NCBI RefSeq assembly: GCF_900108055.1
Contig: NZ_FNWJ01000002.1
Location: 692,382 to 756,381 of the forward strand
DNA: 64,000 nt
DNA from: Thermoleophilum album
GTDB taxonomy: Bacteria > Actinomycetota > Thermoleophilia > Solirubrobacterales > Thermoleophilaceae
Direction: 5' to 3'
Part shown: in pieces, positions 1 through 9,659 of the stretch
Layout: each line of letters starts with the position of its first letter
Position numbering within the stretch: the first letter of the stretch is position 1
Translations under genes and position numbers: made by a program
The notes under the pieces: model-generated
Database searches by the model: none
What the model saw: the letters and a program-made list of their open reading frames with translations, nothing else
Told to the model about the DNA's origin: nothing

Positions 1-627
1 CGGGTGGCGTCGCACAAGGTCGATCGACTCGTCCGGGTCCTGCAGCGTCGAGAACTCGACGTAGGCCTCGTCGACGATCACGCACACGTGGCGCGGTACC
101 TCCGCGACGAAGGCGTCGATCGCCGCCACCGGCAGGGCGGTTCCGGTCGGGTTGTTGGGGTTGCAGACGAGCACGAGACGGGTCGCCGCGGTGACCTCAC
201 GCGCGATCGCTGCCAGGTCGTGACGCTGCTCGCGGTCGAGCGAAACCCGCACTTCACGCGCACCGGTCAAGGCCGCCAGTTGCGGATAAACAGAGAACGA
301 CGGCCAAGCGAAGACCACCTCGGCGCCGGGCTCGAGCAGTGCCTGTGCGGCCGCCAACAGAATCTCGCAGGAGCCGTTGCCGACCGTCACCATCGACGCG
401 TCGACGCCGCAGCGCGCTGCGATCCGCGCGCGCAGCTCGGACTTTTCGGGGTCGGGGTAGCGGTTGAGGCTGCCGATCCGGGCGACGATCGCCTCGCGCA
501 CCGCCGGCGCCGGGGTGAACGGCGTCTCGTTGGAAGCCAGCAACACCAACTCGCGCCCGTCGCCGTACGCATCGGCGGCCGGGTAGTACGGGATGCTCTC
601 GAGACGGGCGTTGAACTCGATCGTCAT
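1..627 (-). CDS. hisC: Histidinol-phosphate aminotransferase, N-terminal part (cut by window edge)
   Basis: A PLP-dependent class I/II aminotransferase that converts imidazole-acetol phosphate to histidinol phosphate; many actinobacterial homologues also act on aromatic or prephenate substrates. Reading down from ATG at 627 gives 209 codons with no stop. Visible family landmarks are an N-terminal LASNETPF segment, NRYPDPEKSELR, the VGNGSCE loop that binds PLP phosphate, and CNPNNPTGT followed by VDEAYVEF. The PLP lysine lies beyond the edge. The start is 5 nt after the aroH stop, so the two are co-transcribed. With chorismate mutase upstream, a role in aromatic amino-acid transamination is as plausible as histidine synthesis. 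Confidence 0.85.
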   Translation of the reverse strand, partial: MTIEFNARLESIPYYPAADAYGDGRELVLLASNETPFTPAPAVREAIVARIGSLNRYPDPEKSELRARIAARCGVDASMVTVGNGSCEILLAAAQALLEPGAEVVFAWPSFSVYPQLAALTGAREVRVSLDREQRHDLAAIAREVTAATRLVLVCNPNNPTGTALPVAAIDAFVAEVPRHVCVIVDEAYVEFSTLQDPDESIDLVRRHP

Positions 628-632
628 CTGGC

Positions 633-998
633 TCACTGGGCGGCCTGCAGGTCGCGCCGCAGCGCGACCGCTTCGCGCAGGTAAACGTGCTGGGGCTGCA
701 CCTCGACCGGTTGATAGCAGTGCACGAGCACGCGCACGGTCCGCGGCAAGGCGCCCGGGACGTCGATTTCCTGGGCACACAAAAGGGGCACGCGGTCGAG
801 GCCGAGGCGCCTAGCCGCCACAGCCGGAAACTCGGCGTCGAGGTCGGGGGTCGAGGTGAAGATGCAGCTCACGAGATCTTCCGGCGTCAGCCGATTGCGC
901 TCCATCAGTTCGCGCAGGAGCTCCTCAGTCGCCTCGAGGATCGCCTCGGCGCTGTTCTCGGTCGCCGTCGTCGCGCCGCGCAAAGCCCGCAGTCTCAC
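633..998 (-). CDS. aroH: Chorismate mutase, AroH type
   Basis: Monofunctional chorismate mutase of the trimeric AroH fold (about 120 aa, as in Bacillus subtilis), converting chorismate to prephenate for Phe/Tyr synthesis. I place the start at GTG 998, giving 121 aa that begin RLRALRGATTATENS, the family's N-terminal signature; the longer frame upstream overlaps the previous gene and looks non-coding. Conserved segments include LVSCIFTSTPDLDAEFPA, the catalytic-pocket Cys/Glu region LLCAQEIDVPGALPR, and the C-terminal VHVYLREA-like strand (HVYLREAVALR). It lies 14 nt after the VOC gene and 5 nt before hisC in the same operon. Confidence 0.9.
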   Translation of the reverse strand: MRLRALRGATTATENSAEAILEATEELLRELMERNRLTPEDLVSCIFTSTPDLDAEFPAVAARRLGLDRVPLLCAQEIDVPGALPRTVRVLVHCYQPVEVQPQHVYLREAVALRRDLQAAQ

Positions 999-1012
999 GG
1001 CGCGCGATTGTT

Positions 1013-1516
1013 TCAGAGCGGCACCCCGGCGCCGCCGTCGGCCAGCGCCAACAGATCGCCGAGATCGAGCGGGCGCGTGTACATCGCGACCTGACCGTCC
1101 GGGGTGGTCGGCCACAGCTCGCGCGGCCGGTCCCAGTACAGCTCGATGCCGTTGCGGTCGGGATCCTCCAGGTACACCGCCTCACTCACGCCGTGATCGG
1201 AAGCGCCAACCAGCGGCCAACCGTGCGCGAGCACGCGCGCTACGGCTTGCGCCAGCGCCCGACGGGTCGGGAAGAGGATCGCGAAGTGATAGAGACCCAC
1301 AGACCCGGGGGGCGGCGGGCTGCCCCCTGCGCTCTCCCAGGTGTTGAGCCCGATGTGGTGGTGGTAGTCGTTGGCCGCCAGGAACGCCGCCTGCGGCCCG
1401 AAGCGTTGCCTCAACCTGAAGCCCAAGACGTCACGGTAGAAGGCGATCGAGCGCTCGAGGTCGGCGACCTTGAGATGGACGTGCCCAATCCGCGCCCCCG
1501 GATCGATCCCGCTCAT
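1013..1516 (-). CDS. VOC-family protein, catechol 2,3-dioxygenase-like
   Basis: A 167-aa vicinal-oxygen-chelate (glyoxalase/bleomycin resistance/extradiol dioxygenase) protein. The start is ATG 1516 (MSGIDPGARIGHVHLK). Two beta-alpha-beta-beta-beta units are visible. GHVHLKVADLERSIAFYRDVLGF carries the first metal His, HHHIGLNTW holds a further His cluster, YHFAILFPTR opens the second unit, and NGIELYWDRP carries the metal Glu. This pattern resembles bacterial CatE-like ring-cleavage enzymes, but substrate cannot be read from sequence. It lies 22 nt after rluB and 14 nt before aroH, so it is probably co-transcribed with them. Confidence 0.75.
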   Translation of the reverse strand: MSGIDPGARIGHVHLKVADLERSIAFYRDVLGFRLRQRFGPQAAFLAANDYHHHIGLNTWESAGGSPPPPGSVGLYHFAILFPTRRALAQAVARVLAHGWPLVGASDHGVSEAVYLEDPDRNGIELYWDRPRELWPTTPDGQVAMYTRPLDLGDLLALADGGAGVPL

Positions 1517-1538
1517 GCCAGCGAGCTTAGTGCGCCCC

Positions 1539-2264
1539 TCAACGCCCCGCGCGCCTGCGGGGGCGCAGCGCTGCACGGCGCAGCGCGTCGATCTCACGGG
1601 TGCCGAGACGGCGCGACTCGCCGGGAGCGAGACCGAGGCTCTGCAACGTGAGCGGCCCTATGCGCACGCGTTCGAGCTCGACCACGCGGTAGCCGAGCGC
1701 GTCCAACATTCGCCGCACCTCGCGTTTGCGGCCCTCCCCCATCGTGATCTCGAGCCTGCCGCGGCCGATCGCCCGAGCGCGCAGCGCTCGGGCGGGGCCG
1801 TCTTCAAGCTCGACACCCCGCTGCAGGCGTTCAACCAGCCGCTGCCCGAACCTCGGCGGCTCGACGCGGACGTGATAGACGCGCTCGACCCCGTAGCGCG
1901 GGTGCATCACGAGTTCGGCGAGCTCGCCGTCGTTGGTCAAGAGCAACAAGCCCGTCGAGTCAGCGTCGAGGCGCCCGACCGGGTACAGCCGCCTGCGCGA
2001 GGGCACGAGCTCGACCACGGTCTTGCGACCGTGGGTGTCGCGCACCGTGGAAAGCACCCCAGGCGGTTTGTTGAGCGCCCACACCTCGAGCGGCTCGGGT
2101 CGCACGAGGCGCCCATCGACGCGCACCTCCTCCCCGTCCGTGACCGCGCGCGCCGGGTCGCGCACGACCTCGCCGGCGATCGTTACGCGGCCCGCTCGTA
2201 CGAGCTCCTCGCTCGCCCGCCGCGACGCAACCCCGCAATGCGCCAGGTACTTCGCGAGTCGCAC
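1539..2264 (-). CDS. rluB: Pseudouridine synthase RluB/RsuA family
   Basis: Large-subunit rRNA pseudouridine synthase of the RsuA/RluB/E/F family, 241 aa. The start is GTG 2264 (RLAKYLAHCGVASRRASEEL), the usual beginning of the N-terminal S4 RNA-binding domain; the upstream extension of the frame runs into the divergent rlmN. The catalytic motif is VGRLDADSTGLLLLTNDG, with the uridine-attacking Asp in RLDADSTG. The C-terminal part shows TMGEGRKREVRRMLDALG, typical of the family. In many Gram-positives rluB follows scpA-scpB; here a deacetylase and rlmN lie between them. It heads the run rluB-VOC-aroH-hisC. Confidence 0.92.
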   Translation of the reverse strand: MRLAKYLAHCGVASRRASEELVRAGRVTIAGEVVRDPARAVTDGEEVRVDGRLVRPEPLEVWALNKPPGVLSTVRDTHGRKTVVELVPSRRRLYPVGRLDADSTGLLLLTNDGELAELVMHPRYGVERVYHVRVEPPRFGQRLVERLQRGVELEDGPARALRARAIGRGRLEITMGEGRKREVRRMLDALGYRVVELERVRIGPLTLQSLGLAPGESRRLGTREIDALRRAALRPRRRAGR

Positions 2265-2290
2265 GCACGTCAGCGTGCCACACTCGCGCC

Positions 2291-3415
2291 GTGGATCTTG
2301 ATCGCCTGGCAGAACTGATCGCTGAGCTCCGCGAGCCGCCGTACCGGGTCGGCCAGGTGTGGCGTTGGCTGGCCCGTGGCGCGAGTAGCTGGGAGCAGAT
2401 GACCGACCTGCCACTCGCGCTTCGGCGCGAGCTAGCTGAGCGCTTGCCGCTCTCGACGCTCTCGCTGGTCGCCGAGGCACGAGCGGCCGATGGCACGGAG
2501 AAGGCCCTCTTCCACACTCACGAAGGCAAGCCGGTGGAAGCAGTGCTGATGCGTTACCGCGACGGCCGTCGCTCGCTGTGCCTCTCCAGTCAGTCGGGGT
2601 GCCCGCTCACCTGCACGTTCTGCCAGACCGGCCGCATGCGCTTCGGACGCAACCTGACGAGCTGGGAGATCCTCGATCAAGCGCTGCACTTCCGCCGCCG
2701 CGAACAGCCCACGCACGCTGTCTTCATGGGCATGGGCGAGCCGCTTTTGAATCTCGACGCGGTGCTCACTGCCTGCGAGCGACTGCCGGAACTAGGTATC
2801 TCGCACCGTCACACCGCGATCTCGACGGTCGGGTGGCTGCCGGGCATCGAGCGCCTCGCGCGGGAGGGGCCGCCGGTCCGTTTGGCGCTCTCCCTGCACG
2901 CACCGAACGACGCGCTGCGCAGCGAGCTGATGCCGATCAACGACCGCTACCCGCTAGCGGAAGTGCTCGCCACCTGCCGCGATTGGTGGCGTCGCCGCAA
3001 GCGCCAGGTGTTCATCGAGTACCTGATGCTCGCCGGCGTCAACGACCGCTACGAGCAGGCGCTCGAGCTGACCAAGCTGCTGCGCCCACGCGAGGCCTTC
3101 TGCGTGAACTTGATCCCCTACAACCCAACCGACGCGCCCTACCAGGGATCGAGCCGTCGCGCGATCGAGGCCTTCCGCCGCACGCTCGAGCAGCACGGCC
3201 TGCGCGCGACCGTCCGCGTCACGCGCGGCCGCGACATTGCCGCCGCCTGCGGGCAGTTGGCGGCGCGCACGACCGCTAGCGGCGAGACGTCGGCCCCTCA
3301 GCCGTCCCCAGTTAGCGACGGCGGCAGCTCCGGCTCGAGGCCGAGCGCCCGCGCGCGGGCGCAGATCCCAGCGATCGCGGCCGCCGTCGCGCGCGGCGAG
3401 CGGCGCGGCGCGTAG
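2291..3415 (+). CDS. rlmN: 23S rRNA (adenine2503-C2)-methyltransferase RlmN
   Basis: Radical-SAM dual-specificity methyltransferase for A2503 of 23S rRNA and A37 of some tRNAs. It is 374 aa from GTG 2291. The iron-sulfur cluster motif CPLTCTFC gives C104, C108 and C111. GMGEPLLN and the HTAISTVG segment are canonical, and C320 in RGRDIAAAC is the second catalytic cysteine. The enzyme core ends near residue 330. The last ~45 residues are a Ser/Pro/Arg-rich tail with no family counterpart, translated from DNA antisense to the end of the convergent deacetylase gene. It is divergent from rluB with only 26 nt between starts. Confidence 0.95.
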   Translation: MDLDRLAELIAELREPPYRVGQVWRWLARGASSWEQMTDLPLALRRELAERLPLSTLSLVAEARAADGTEKALFHTHEGKPVEAVLMRYRDGRRSLCLSSQSGCPLTCTFCQTGRMRFGRNLTSWEILDQALHFRRREQPTHAVFMGMGEPLLNLDAVLTACERLPELGISHRHTAISTVGWLPGIERLAREGPPVRLALSLHAPNDALRSELMPINDRYPLAEVLATCRDWWRRRKRQVFIEYLMLAGVNDRYEQALELTKLLRPREAFCVNLIPYNPTDAPYQGSSRRAIEAFRRTLEQHGLRATVRVTRGRDIAAACGQLAARTTASGETSAPQPSPVSDGGSSGSRPSARARAQIPAIAAAVARGERRGA

Positions 3416-3969
3416 CGCGCCGAATCGTGGAGCAGCACGATCGCGCCCGGTGCCAGGTCGCGCGCGACCAGCTCGACGATGCGCGCCGCAGGGACCTCCT
3501 CCCAATCGAGGCCCCACGCTGACCAGCCGATGGTCTCGAGCCCGAGTTGGGCGGCAGCCTCGGATAGCGGGGCAGTGAGCTCGCCGTAGGGTGGTCGAAA
3601 CAAGCGCGGCCGCGGGAGCCCCGCGGCCGCGAACGCGGCGAGCGCCTGCTCGAGCTCGGCGCCAGCGTCCGGCAAAGCGCCCGGCCGCAGGTGACGGTGC
3701 CCGTGCAGGCCGACGAGGTGGCCACGCGCCACGATTTCTTGCGCCAGCTGCGGCGCCCGCTGCACCTGTTCACCGACACAGAAGAAGAGCGCTCGCGCGC
3801 GCGAGCGCTCGAGCTCCGTGAGGATCAGCGGCGTGGCGTCGGGCGCGGGATCGGGTCCATCGTCGAAGGTCACGAGCACGCGCCGCCCGTCGCTCGCGTC
3901 GAGCCGTGTGCGCAAGGGAAAGTTCCGCCAAGACTCGAGCGCCCGGACTTGCTGCTGGAAGCTCGGCAC
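3298..3969 (-). CDS. Polysaccharide deacetylase (NodB domain)
   Basis: A 223-aa carbohydrate esterase family 4 protein, expected to remove N-acetyl groups from peptidoglycan or another extracellular polysaccharide. NodB motifs are present in order: TFDDGPDP (catalytic Asp plus metal Asp), HGHRHLRPG (the metal-binding His pair, slightly atypical), RPPYGE, and LLHDSARY near the C terminus (catalytic His). No signal peptide or membrane segment is visible from the GTG start at 3969, so either the true start or the export route is unclear. It begins 16 nt after the scpB stop, so it reads as the distal gene of scpA-scpB. Its last 118 nt overlap the end of rlmN on the other strand. Confidence 0.85.
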   Translation of the reverse strand: MPSFQQQVRALESWRNFPLRTRLDASDGRRVLVTFDDGPDPAPDATPLILTELERSRARALFFCVGEQVQRAPQLAQEIVARGHLVGLHGHRHLRPGALPDAGAELEQALAAFAAAGLPRPRLFRPPYGELTAPLSEAAAQLGLETIGWSAWGLDWEEVPAARIVELVARDLAPGAIVLLHDSARYAPRRSPRATAAAIAGICARARALGLEPELPPSLTGDG

Positions 3970-3985
3970 CGACCGTCACGTGGGC

Positions 3986-4564
3986 TTAGCCACCGGTCCG
4001 CTGTTCCCCGGCGCGTAGCAGGCGTTCGCGCAGCTCCCCCTGCTCCTCGGGCGTCGGGTCGAAGCGATGGGGGTCCGGCAGGCGATCGATCGCCTCCAGT
4101 CCGAACAGTCGCTCGAACAGCGGCGTGGTGCGGTAGAGCACGGCCCCGAAACGCGAGCGCCCGGCTTCTTCCACGAGCCCCCGTTCCACCAACGTCGCTA
4201 CCGCGGAGTCCGAGGCGACGCCCCGGATACGCGCGATCTCCGGGCGCGACACCGGCTGCAGATAGGCCACGATCGCCAGGCACTCGGCTTGCGCCTGGGT
4301 CAACGGCGGTGTCCGCGGCTGCGCGAACAGCCGCTGCGCCGCGGGCTCGGCCATTGGCTTGGTGGCGAGCGCGAAGCCGCCGGCGAGGCGCCGCAGCGAA
4401 AGCCCGTGGCCGCCGGCCTCGAGCGCCCGGCCGAGCTCTTCGAGCGCCGCGAGCACCTCGGCTTCGGTGGCTTCGCAGGCTTCCGCGATCGCCTCCGCGG
4501 AGAGCGGGTCCGGCGATAGGAACAAAAGCGCCTCGACTTGCGCCGCGAGCTCGGAGATCCTCAT
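3986..4564 (-). CDS. scpB: Segregation and condensation protein B
   Basis: Winged-helix partner (kleisin-associated, 192 aa) of the SMC-ScpA-ScpB chromosome condensation complex. The start at ATG 4564 (MRISELAAQVEALLFLSPDPLS) matches the family N terminus and overlaps the scpA stop by 4 nt (ATGA), showing translational coupling. The core motif LTQAQAECLAIVAYLQPVSRPEI followed by IRGVASDSAV is the characteristic second winged helix. A much longer open frame continues upstream inside scpA and is a shadow. Confidence 0.95.
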   Translation of the reverse strand: MRISELAAQVEALLFLSPDPLSAEAIAEACEATEAEVLAALEELGRALEAGGHGLSLRRLAGGFALATKPMAEPAAQRLFAQPRTPPLTQAQAECLAIVAYLQPVSRPEIARIRGVASDSAVATLVERGLVEEAGRSRFGAVLYRTTPLFERLFGLEAIDRLPDPHRFDPTPEEQGELRERLLRAGEQRTGG

Positions 4565-5310
4565 GCGTCCTGCCCCGCACTCCGCAAACGCCGCACCGTG
4601 ATCGGACCGAACGGCTGCTCTTGCTCCCACACCGCTTCGCCGGATTTGTAGAGCTCGAGCAGAGCGAACAGCGTGACTGCCTCCGTCAACCGGTCGGCGC
4701 CCCGCACCGCCTCGTCGAACGAGAACACGGAGCGAGTGCGCAACAGCTCGCGCAGGTGCCGAAGCCGCTCGGTAACAGGCACCACCGGCCGTCGCACGTG
4801 GGAGATGTCGATCGGCGGCGGGGTGCGCAAAAGCTGGCCGATCGCGCGCGCCAAGAGCTCCGGGTCGTAGACGGGGGTCGCCGTCTCGAGCGCTACCCGG
4901 CGCAGCTCCAGGGGCAGCGGCGCGGACCGGAAACGGAAGCCTGCCTGCTGCTCGAGCCGAGCGCGCAGCCACTCGCCCGCTTTGCGGTAGCGGGCGTAGG
5001 TGAGCATGCGAGCGAACAGTTCTTCAGCAGCTTCTTCGGCGGTCAGCTGCTCCTCTTCGCCGTCCTCCTCGGCGACCGGCAACAGCAGTCGCGACTTGAG
5101 CTCTAAGAGGGCGGCGATCAGCACCAGGAACTCGGTGATCGACTCGAGATCGAGCTGCTCGGCCCGCTCTAAGTGATCGACGTAGGCGACCACGACGTCG
5201 GCCAGGTCGACGTCGCGTAGGTCGAGCTCCTCGCGCAGGACGAGCGCGAGCAGTAGGTCGAAGGGACCCTCGAACGCCTCGAGCTCGAGGTCGAAGGCGG
5301 CGAGCTGCAT
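4561..5310 (-). CDS. scpA: Segregation and condensation protein A (kleisin)
   Basis: Bacterial kleisin of the SMC complex, 249 aa, starting at ATG 5310 (MQLAAFDLELEAFEGPFDLLLALV). The N-terminal FEGPFDLLL motif binds the SMC neck. LITEFLV-type helices and ELKSRLLLP follow, then an acidic linker around residues 80-90 (VAEEDGEEEQL). The C-terminal winged helix TEAVTLFALLELYKSGEAVWEQEQPFGPI binds the SMC head. It lies 10 nt downstream of the trpS stop and overlaps scpB by 4 nt. Confidence 0.95.
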   Translation of the reverse strand: MQLAAFDLELEAFEGPFDLLLALVLREELDLRDVDLADVVVAYVDHLERAEQLDLESITEFLVLIAALLELKSRLLLPVAEEDGEEEQLTAEEAAEELFARMLTYARYRKAGEWLRARLEQQAGFRFRSAPLPLELRRVALETATPVYDPELLARAIGQLLRTPPPIDISHVRRPVVPVTERLRHLRELLRTRSVFSFDEAVRGADRLTEAVTLFALLELYKSGEAVWEQEQPFGPITVRRLRSAGQDA

Positions 5311-5320
5311 CCCGGCGAGC

Positions 5321-6322
5321 CTAGACCGGCTGGCGGACCGGAGCGCCGACACCCATCGCCGCGCGCACGTCGGCGAGCGTCTCGGCAGCGATCGCCCGCG
5401 CCCGCTCGGCGCCCTCGGCGAGCGTGCGCTCGAGCGCCGCTTCGTCGCCGCGCAGCTCGCGGTAGCGCTGCCGCACGGGAGCCAGGAACTCGACGATCGC
5501 CTCGGCAACGGCTTGCTTGAACTCGGCGTACCCACGCCCCTCGAACTCGCGTTCAACTTGCTCGGGTTCGACGCCGCGCGCCACCGCCATGATCTCGATC
5601 AGGTTCGAGATTCCCGGCTTGTCAGGGCGGCGCACGATCTCCCGACCCGGGTCGGTGACCGCGCTGCGCACTTTGCGGCGGATCTCGTCGGGCTCCTCGT
5701 CGATGAAGATCACGCCGGCGGTCGACTCGGCGGTCGTCGACATCTTGCTGGTCGGGTCTTGGAGGTCCATGATTCGCGCACCGACCGGCGGGATCCGGTG
5801 CCGCGGCACCACGAAGACCTCGCCGAAGCGCTGGTTGAAGCGCTCGGCGATGTCGCGGGTGAGCTCCAGGTGCTGGCGCTGGTCGTCACCGACGGGCACC
5901 TCCTCGGTGCGGTACGCGAGGATGTCGGCTGCCTGCAGCACCGGGTAGAAGAAGAGCCCGGCGGAGACCAGCTCCCGCTGCCGCTGCGACTTTTCCTTGA
6001 ACTGCGTCATCCGCGTGAGGTCCCCGTACGCGGTGACCGCCGAGAGCAGCCAGCAGAGCTCGGTGTGCTCGTGCACGTCGGACTGGCGAAAGAGGATCGA
6101 GCGGCCCGGGTCCAAGCCGGCCGCCAAGAGCAGCGCCAAGGTGTCGTAGACGGACCGCCGCAGCGCCGCCGGCTCGTGCGGCACGGTGATCGCATGAAGG
6201 TCGACGATGCAGTAGATCGCGGGGTTACCGCGCTCCTGACCCTCCACGTACTGGCGGATCGCACCGATGTAGTTGCCGAGGTGCTTGCGCCCGGTCGGCT
6301 GGATCCCGCTGAAGATGCGCAC
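5321..6322 (-). CDS. trpS: Tryptophanyl-tRNA synthetase
   Basis: Class Ic aminoacyl-tRNA synthetase that charges tRNA-Trp, 333 aa from GTG 6322. The HIGH-like motif is GRKHLGN (residues 11-17) after FSGIQPT. The second ATP motif is KMSTT (193-197) instead of the common KMSKS. As far as I recall KMSTT is usual in actinobacterial TrpRS, so it is a lineage marker and not a defect. VGDDQRQHLELTRDIA is the tryptophan-pocket signature. The gene is the first of trpS-scpA-scpB-deacetylase. Confidence 0.95.
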   Translation of the reverse strand: MRIFSGIQPTGRKHLGNYIGAIRQYVEGQERGNPAIYCIVDLHAITVPHEPAALRRSVYDTLALLLAAGLDPGRSILFRQSDVHEHTELCWLLSAVTAYGDLTRMTQFKEKSQRQRELVSAGLFFYPVLQAADILAYRTEEVPVGDDQRQHLELTRDIAERFNQRFGEVFVVPRHRIPPVGARIMDLQDPTSKMSTTAESTAGVIFIDEEPDEIRRKVRSAVTDPGREIVRRPDKPGISNLIEIMAVARGVEPEQVEREFEGRGYAEFKQAVAEAIVEFLAPVRQRYRELRGDEAALERTLAEGAERARAIAAETLADVRAAMGVGAPVRQPV

Positions 6323-6353
6323 GCGCGGCAGTCTACGTCGGCGCCTCGTCCTG

Positions 6354-8003
<1,650 letters not shown>

Positions 8004-8105
8004 TCGCTACTCCTCCCTCTGGGGCAAACAAGACGGTGTGCGGTCGAACCTACCGGAGCCGACGCCGCGAGCTAGTGCGCGCGGATCGCTCGCCCCTCGT
8101 CTTGC

Positions 8106-9659
8106 TCAGGTGAGGAGCAGACGCACCTGGGGTCGACGCGCCGCCGAAGCCTCGTCGAGGCGCCGCACCGGCGTCGTGTAGGGCGCGTTGCGGGCGATCT
8201 CGGGGTCCTGCTCGGCCTCGGCAAGGATCGCCTCGAGGGCTTCTACGAAGTGGTCGAGGCGCTCGACCGGCTCGGTCTCCGTCGGCTCGATCATCAACGC
8301 CTCCTCGACGAGCAGCGGGAAGTAGACGGTCGGCGGATGCACCTCCCAGTCGAGCAGGCGCTTCGCGATGTCGAGGGCGCGAATGCCGAGCTGCTCGCGC
8401 GCCTCGCGCGCCGACAGCACGAACTCGTGCATGCACGTGCGGTCGAAGCCCGGACGCAGGTAGCGGCCGGCCCTGCCCTGCGCGAGGCGGGCGCGCAGGT
8501 AGTTGGCGTTCAGGACCGCCAACTCCGAGACCTCGCGGAGTCCCTCCGGACCCAGCGCCCGAATGTAGGCGTAAGCGCGCACGAACGTCGAGAAGTTGCC
8601 TTGGAAGCCGCGGAGCCGACCGATCGAGCGGGGACGGTCGTAATCGAGCCGATAAGCGAAACCGTCGCCGCGCCGTTCCCGCACCACCACCGGCTTCGGC
8701 AGAAACGGCTCGAGATGGTCGGCGACCGCCACCGGCCCAGCCCCCGGCCCGCCGCCGCCGTGCGGCTGGGTGAACGTCTTGTGAAGGTTGAAGTGCACGA
8801 TGTCGAAGCCCATGTCTCCCGGCCGCGAGAGGCCCATCACGGCGTTCAAATTGGCGCCGTCGTAGTAGAGGGTCGCCCCCACCCCCCGCACGATCCGCGC
8901 GATCTCGGCGATGTTGCGGTCGAACAGGCCCAGCGTGTTCGGGTTCGTGAGCATCAGACAAGCGGTGTGCTGATCGGCCTTCGCGCGCAAGTCTTCGAGA
9001 TCGACACCGCCGTCGGCGGCAGTCCCCACCGCTACCGGCTCGTAGCCGGCCATCGTGACCGTTGCGGGGTTAGTGCCGTGGGCGGTGTCAGGGATCAGTA
9101 CGCGGCTGCGCTGTTCGCCCCGGTCCTCGTGGTAGGCACGGGTCAGCAGCAATCCGCAAAGCTCGCCCTGCGAACCGGCACCCGGCTGCAACGTCACGTG
9201 CGGCAACCCGGCGATCTCGGCGAGCGCCCGCTCCAGTCGCCACATCAGCTCGAGCGCGCCCTGAGCGAGCTCATCGGGGGTGCAGGGATGCAGACGGGCG
9301 AAGCCGGGTAGTGCCGCCAGGCGCTCGTGCAGCTTGGGGTTGTACTTCATCGTGCACGAGCCGAGCGGGTAGAAGCCACGGTCGAGGTGGAAGTTGCGCC
9401 GCGACAGGCCGACGTAGTGGCGAACCAGCTCCGGCTCGGAAACCTCCGGCAGGCGCGGCGGCTGGCGCCGCCGTGCGTGCTCGGGGATCAGCTGTTCGAT
9501 CGTCGGCGCCGGCACGTCGTCGGCGGGCAGGGTGCCAGCGCGCCGACCGGGCCGCGAACGCTCGAAGATCGTCGCATCCGGGTCGAAGGGGCGCGGCGCC
9601 GTGTCAACCTCGCGAGCTGCGGCTGCTTCGCCAGCTTGATGCCTCGCGTCGGCGCTCAC
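8106..9659 (-). CDS. gcvPB: Glycine dehydrogenase (decarboxylating) subunit 2
   Basis: PLP-bearing subunit of the two-subunit P-protein of the glycine cleavage system, 517 aa. The start is GTG 9659, overlapping the gcvPA stop by 4 nt (GTGA); the frame upstream is a shadow of gcvPA. The PLP lysine lies in FNLHKTFTQPHGGGGPG. The family signatures GFYPLGSCTMKYNPK, QPGAGSQGE and AHGTNPA are intact. It decarboxylates glycine and transfers the aminomethyl group to lipoyl-GcvH. It is the last gene of gcvT-gcvH-gcvPA-gcvPB. Confidence 0.96.
   Translation of the reverse strand: MSADARHQAGEAAAAREVDTAPRPFDPDATIFERSRPGRRAGTLPADDVPAPTIEQLIPEHARRRQPPRLPEVSEPELVRHYVGLSRRNFHLDRGFYPLGSCTMKYNPKLHERLAALPGFARLHPCTPDELAQGALELMWRLERALAEIAGLPHVTLQPGAGSQGELCGLLLTRAYHEDRGEQRSRVLIPDTAHGTNPATVTMAGYEPVAVGTAADGGVDLEDLRAKADQHTACLMLTNPNTLGLFDRNIAEIARIVRGVGATLYYDGANLNAVMGLSRPGDMGFDIVHFNLHKTFTQPHGGGGPGAGPVAVADHLEPFLPKPVVVRERRGDGFAYRLDYDRPRSIGRLRGFQGNFSTFVRAYAYIRALGPEGLREVSELAVLNANYLRARLAQGRAGRYLRPGFDRTCMHEFVLSAREAREQLGIRALDIAKRLLDWEVHPPTVYFPLLVEEALMIEPTETEPVERLDHFVEALEAILAEAEQDPEIARNAPYTTPVRRLDEASAARRPQVRLLLT

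Noticed and set aside
193-197. KMSTT in TrpRS considered as a damaged KMSKS motif
   Set aside because: Residues 193-197 of the protein at 5321-6322; I recall the same form in actinobacterial TrpRS, so it is treated as lineage-typical.
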